NCBI RefSeq assembly: GCF_000763055.1
Contig: NZ_KN214135.1
Span: forward strand, 106,127 to 170,126
DNA from: Collinsella sp. 4_8_47FAA
Lineage (GTDB): Bacteria; Actinomycetota; Coriobacteriia; Coriobacteriales; Coriobacteriaceae
Reading direction: 5' to 3'
Length of the DNA stretch: 64,000 nucleotides
Part shown: in pieces, positions 63,722 to 64,000 of the stretch
How positions within the stretch are numbered: the stretch's first letter is position 1
Layout of the letters: every line of letters starts with the position of its first letter
The notes under the pieces: model-generated
Seen by the model: the letters and a program-made list of their open reading frames with translations, nothing else
Databases searched by the model: none
What the model was told of the DNA's origin: nothing
Program-made: the position numbers and the translations under genes

Positions 63722-64000
63722 ATGTTGTTGTTCCTTATCTGCACGCGCAATGGGCACGGCATGCGGCCGCGCGGGCGTGCTTGGTAGTGCGCTAATACAT
63801 ACAAAAACAGGTGCGCACAGAGAGGACGTTGCTCAGCACGCTGGCGATCGCTTTGGCAGCCCTATCACGCGCCGTCCAGACGCAGCAGCTCTAAGCGATG
63901 GAGCAGATTCGCCGCCGGTTAGTATACCCGCGCTTCGCATGCCCCCACGTAAACCACAGATGACGAGGCGGACGGGGTGGGCCTGGCCGATTGTCTCAAT
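63722..64000. other. Region upstream of the helicase gene to the window end
   Basis: No ORF with a convincing start. It is probably the helicase promoter and leader; I see no clear boxes or riboswitch. Confidence 0.4.

Overview
The window is a contiguous, GC-rich, gene-dense bacterial chromosome segment. The gene content points to the actinobacterial class Coriobacteriia, most probably a Collinsella-type gut anaerobe: a group A [FeFe]-hydrogenase with a flavin electron-input partner, an EFR1-type flavodoxin/ferredoxin, superoxide reductase instead of visible catalase, two PTS sugar operons, a FucO-type alcohol dehydrogenase, one-carbon folate genes (folD-fchA, fhs) and AddAB instead of RecBCD. 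The taxon is inferred from recognised proteins; no rRNA is present.

Layout. 1-2 kb: an IS256-family transposase cut by the window edge, then folD-fchA. 2-4 kb: two tandem paralogous lipoproteins. 4-7.6 kb: an accessory stretch with HicA/HicB, an ADP-ribosylglycohydrolase broken by one in-frame TGA, small unknown ORFs, and a divergent pair of short tRNA-like RNA genes, each with its own terminator. 7.6-18.4 kb: zinc-ribbon protein, cation efflux protein, repeat-bearing membrane protein, fhs, ruvCAB, a NadE-like protein with its catalytic residues missing, and superoxide reductase. 18.5-33 kb: SWIM-SNF2 helicase, dnaE, addA, addB. 33-43.4 kb: YerC/TrpR-like regulator, small membrane protein, Rrf2 regulator divergent from cysK, mnmA, M42 peptidase, fucO, YoaK-like membrane protein, YgiQ radical SAM protein. 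43.5-47.5 kb: beta-glucoside PTS, GH1 phospho-beta-glucosidase and a divergent AraC regulator. 47.5-49 kb: CPBP protease and an orphan RelB/DinJ-type antitoxin. 49-55 kb: a tightly packed operon joining an NADH/FAD electron-input protein, an [FeFe]-hydrogenase, a lipoprotein substrate-binding protein and a fused permease-ATPase. 55-60 kb: an EIIA, BglG-type antiterminator, EIICB, GH4 operon whose GH4 enzyme carries the CDMP motif of phospho-alpha-glucosidases. 60-64 kb: EFR1 protein and a DEAD-box helicase with a long RG-rich tail.

How the genes work together. FolD, FchA and Fhs form a one-carbon folate pathway; this FolD lacks the cyclohydrolase lysine, and the neighbouring FchA could supply that step. 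RuvABC and AddAB cover recombination repair. The two PTS operons take up and split beta- and alpha-glucosides; only the second encodes an EIIA, which could serve both. The hydrogenase operon would dispose of reductant as H2 (or take up H2) and is co-transcribed with an uptake system for an unknown substrate.

Sequence-only signals that the genes do not explain: (i) two homologous, covarying tRNA-like small RNA genes at 6.6-7.0 kb; (ii) about ten intergenic hairpin units at eight loci with a near-constant GGGAC core and arms that differ between loci yet stay self-complementary; (iii) two elements of about 233 bp, 22 kb apart, bounded by the same inverted 20-bp termini but with unlike interiors.
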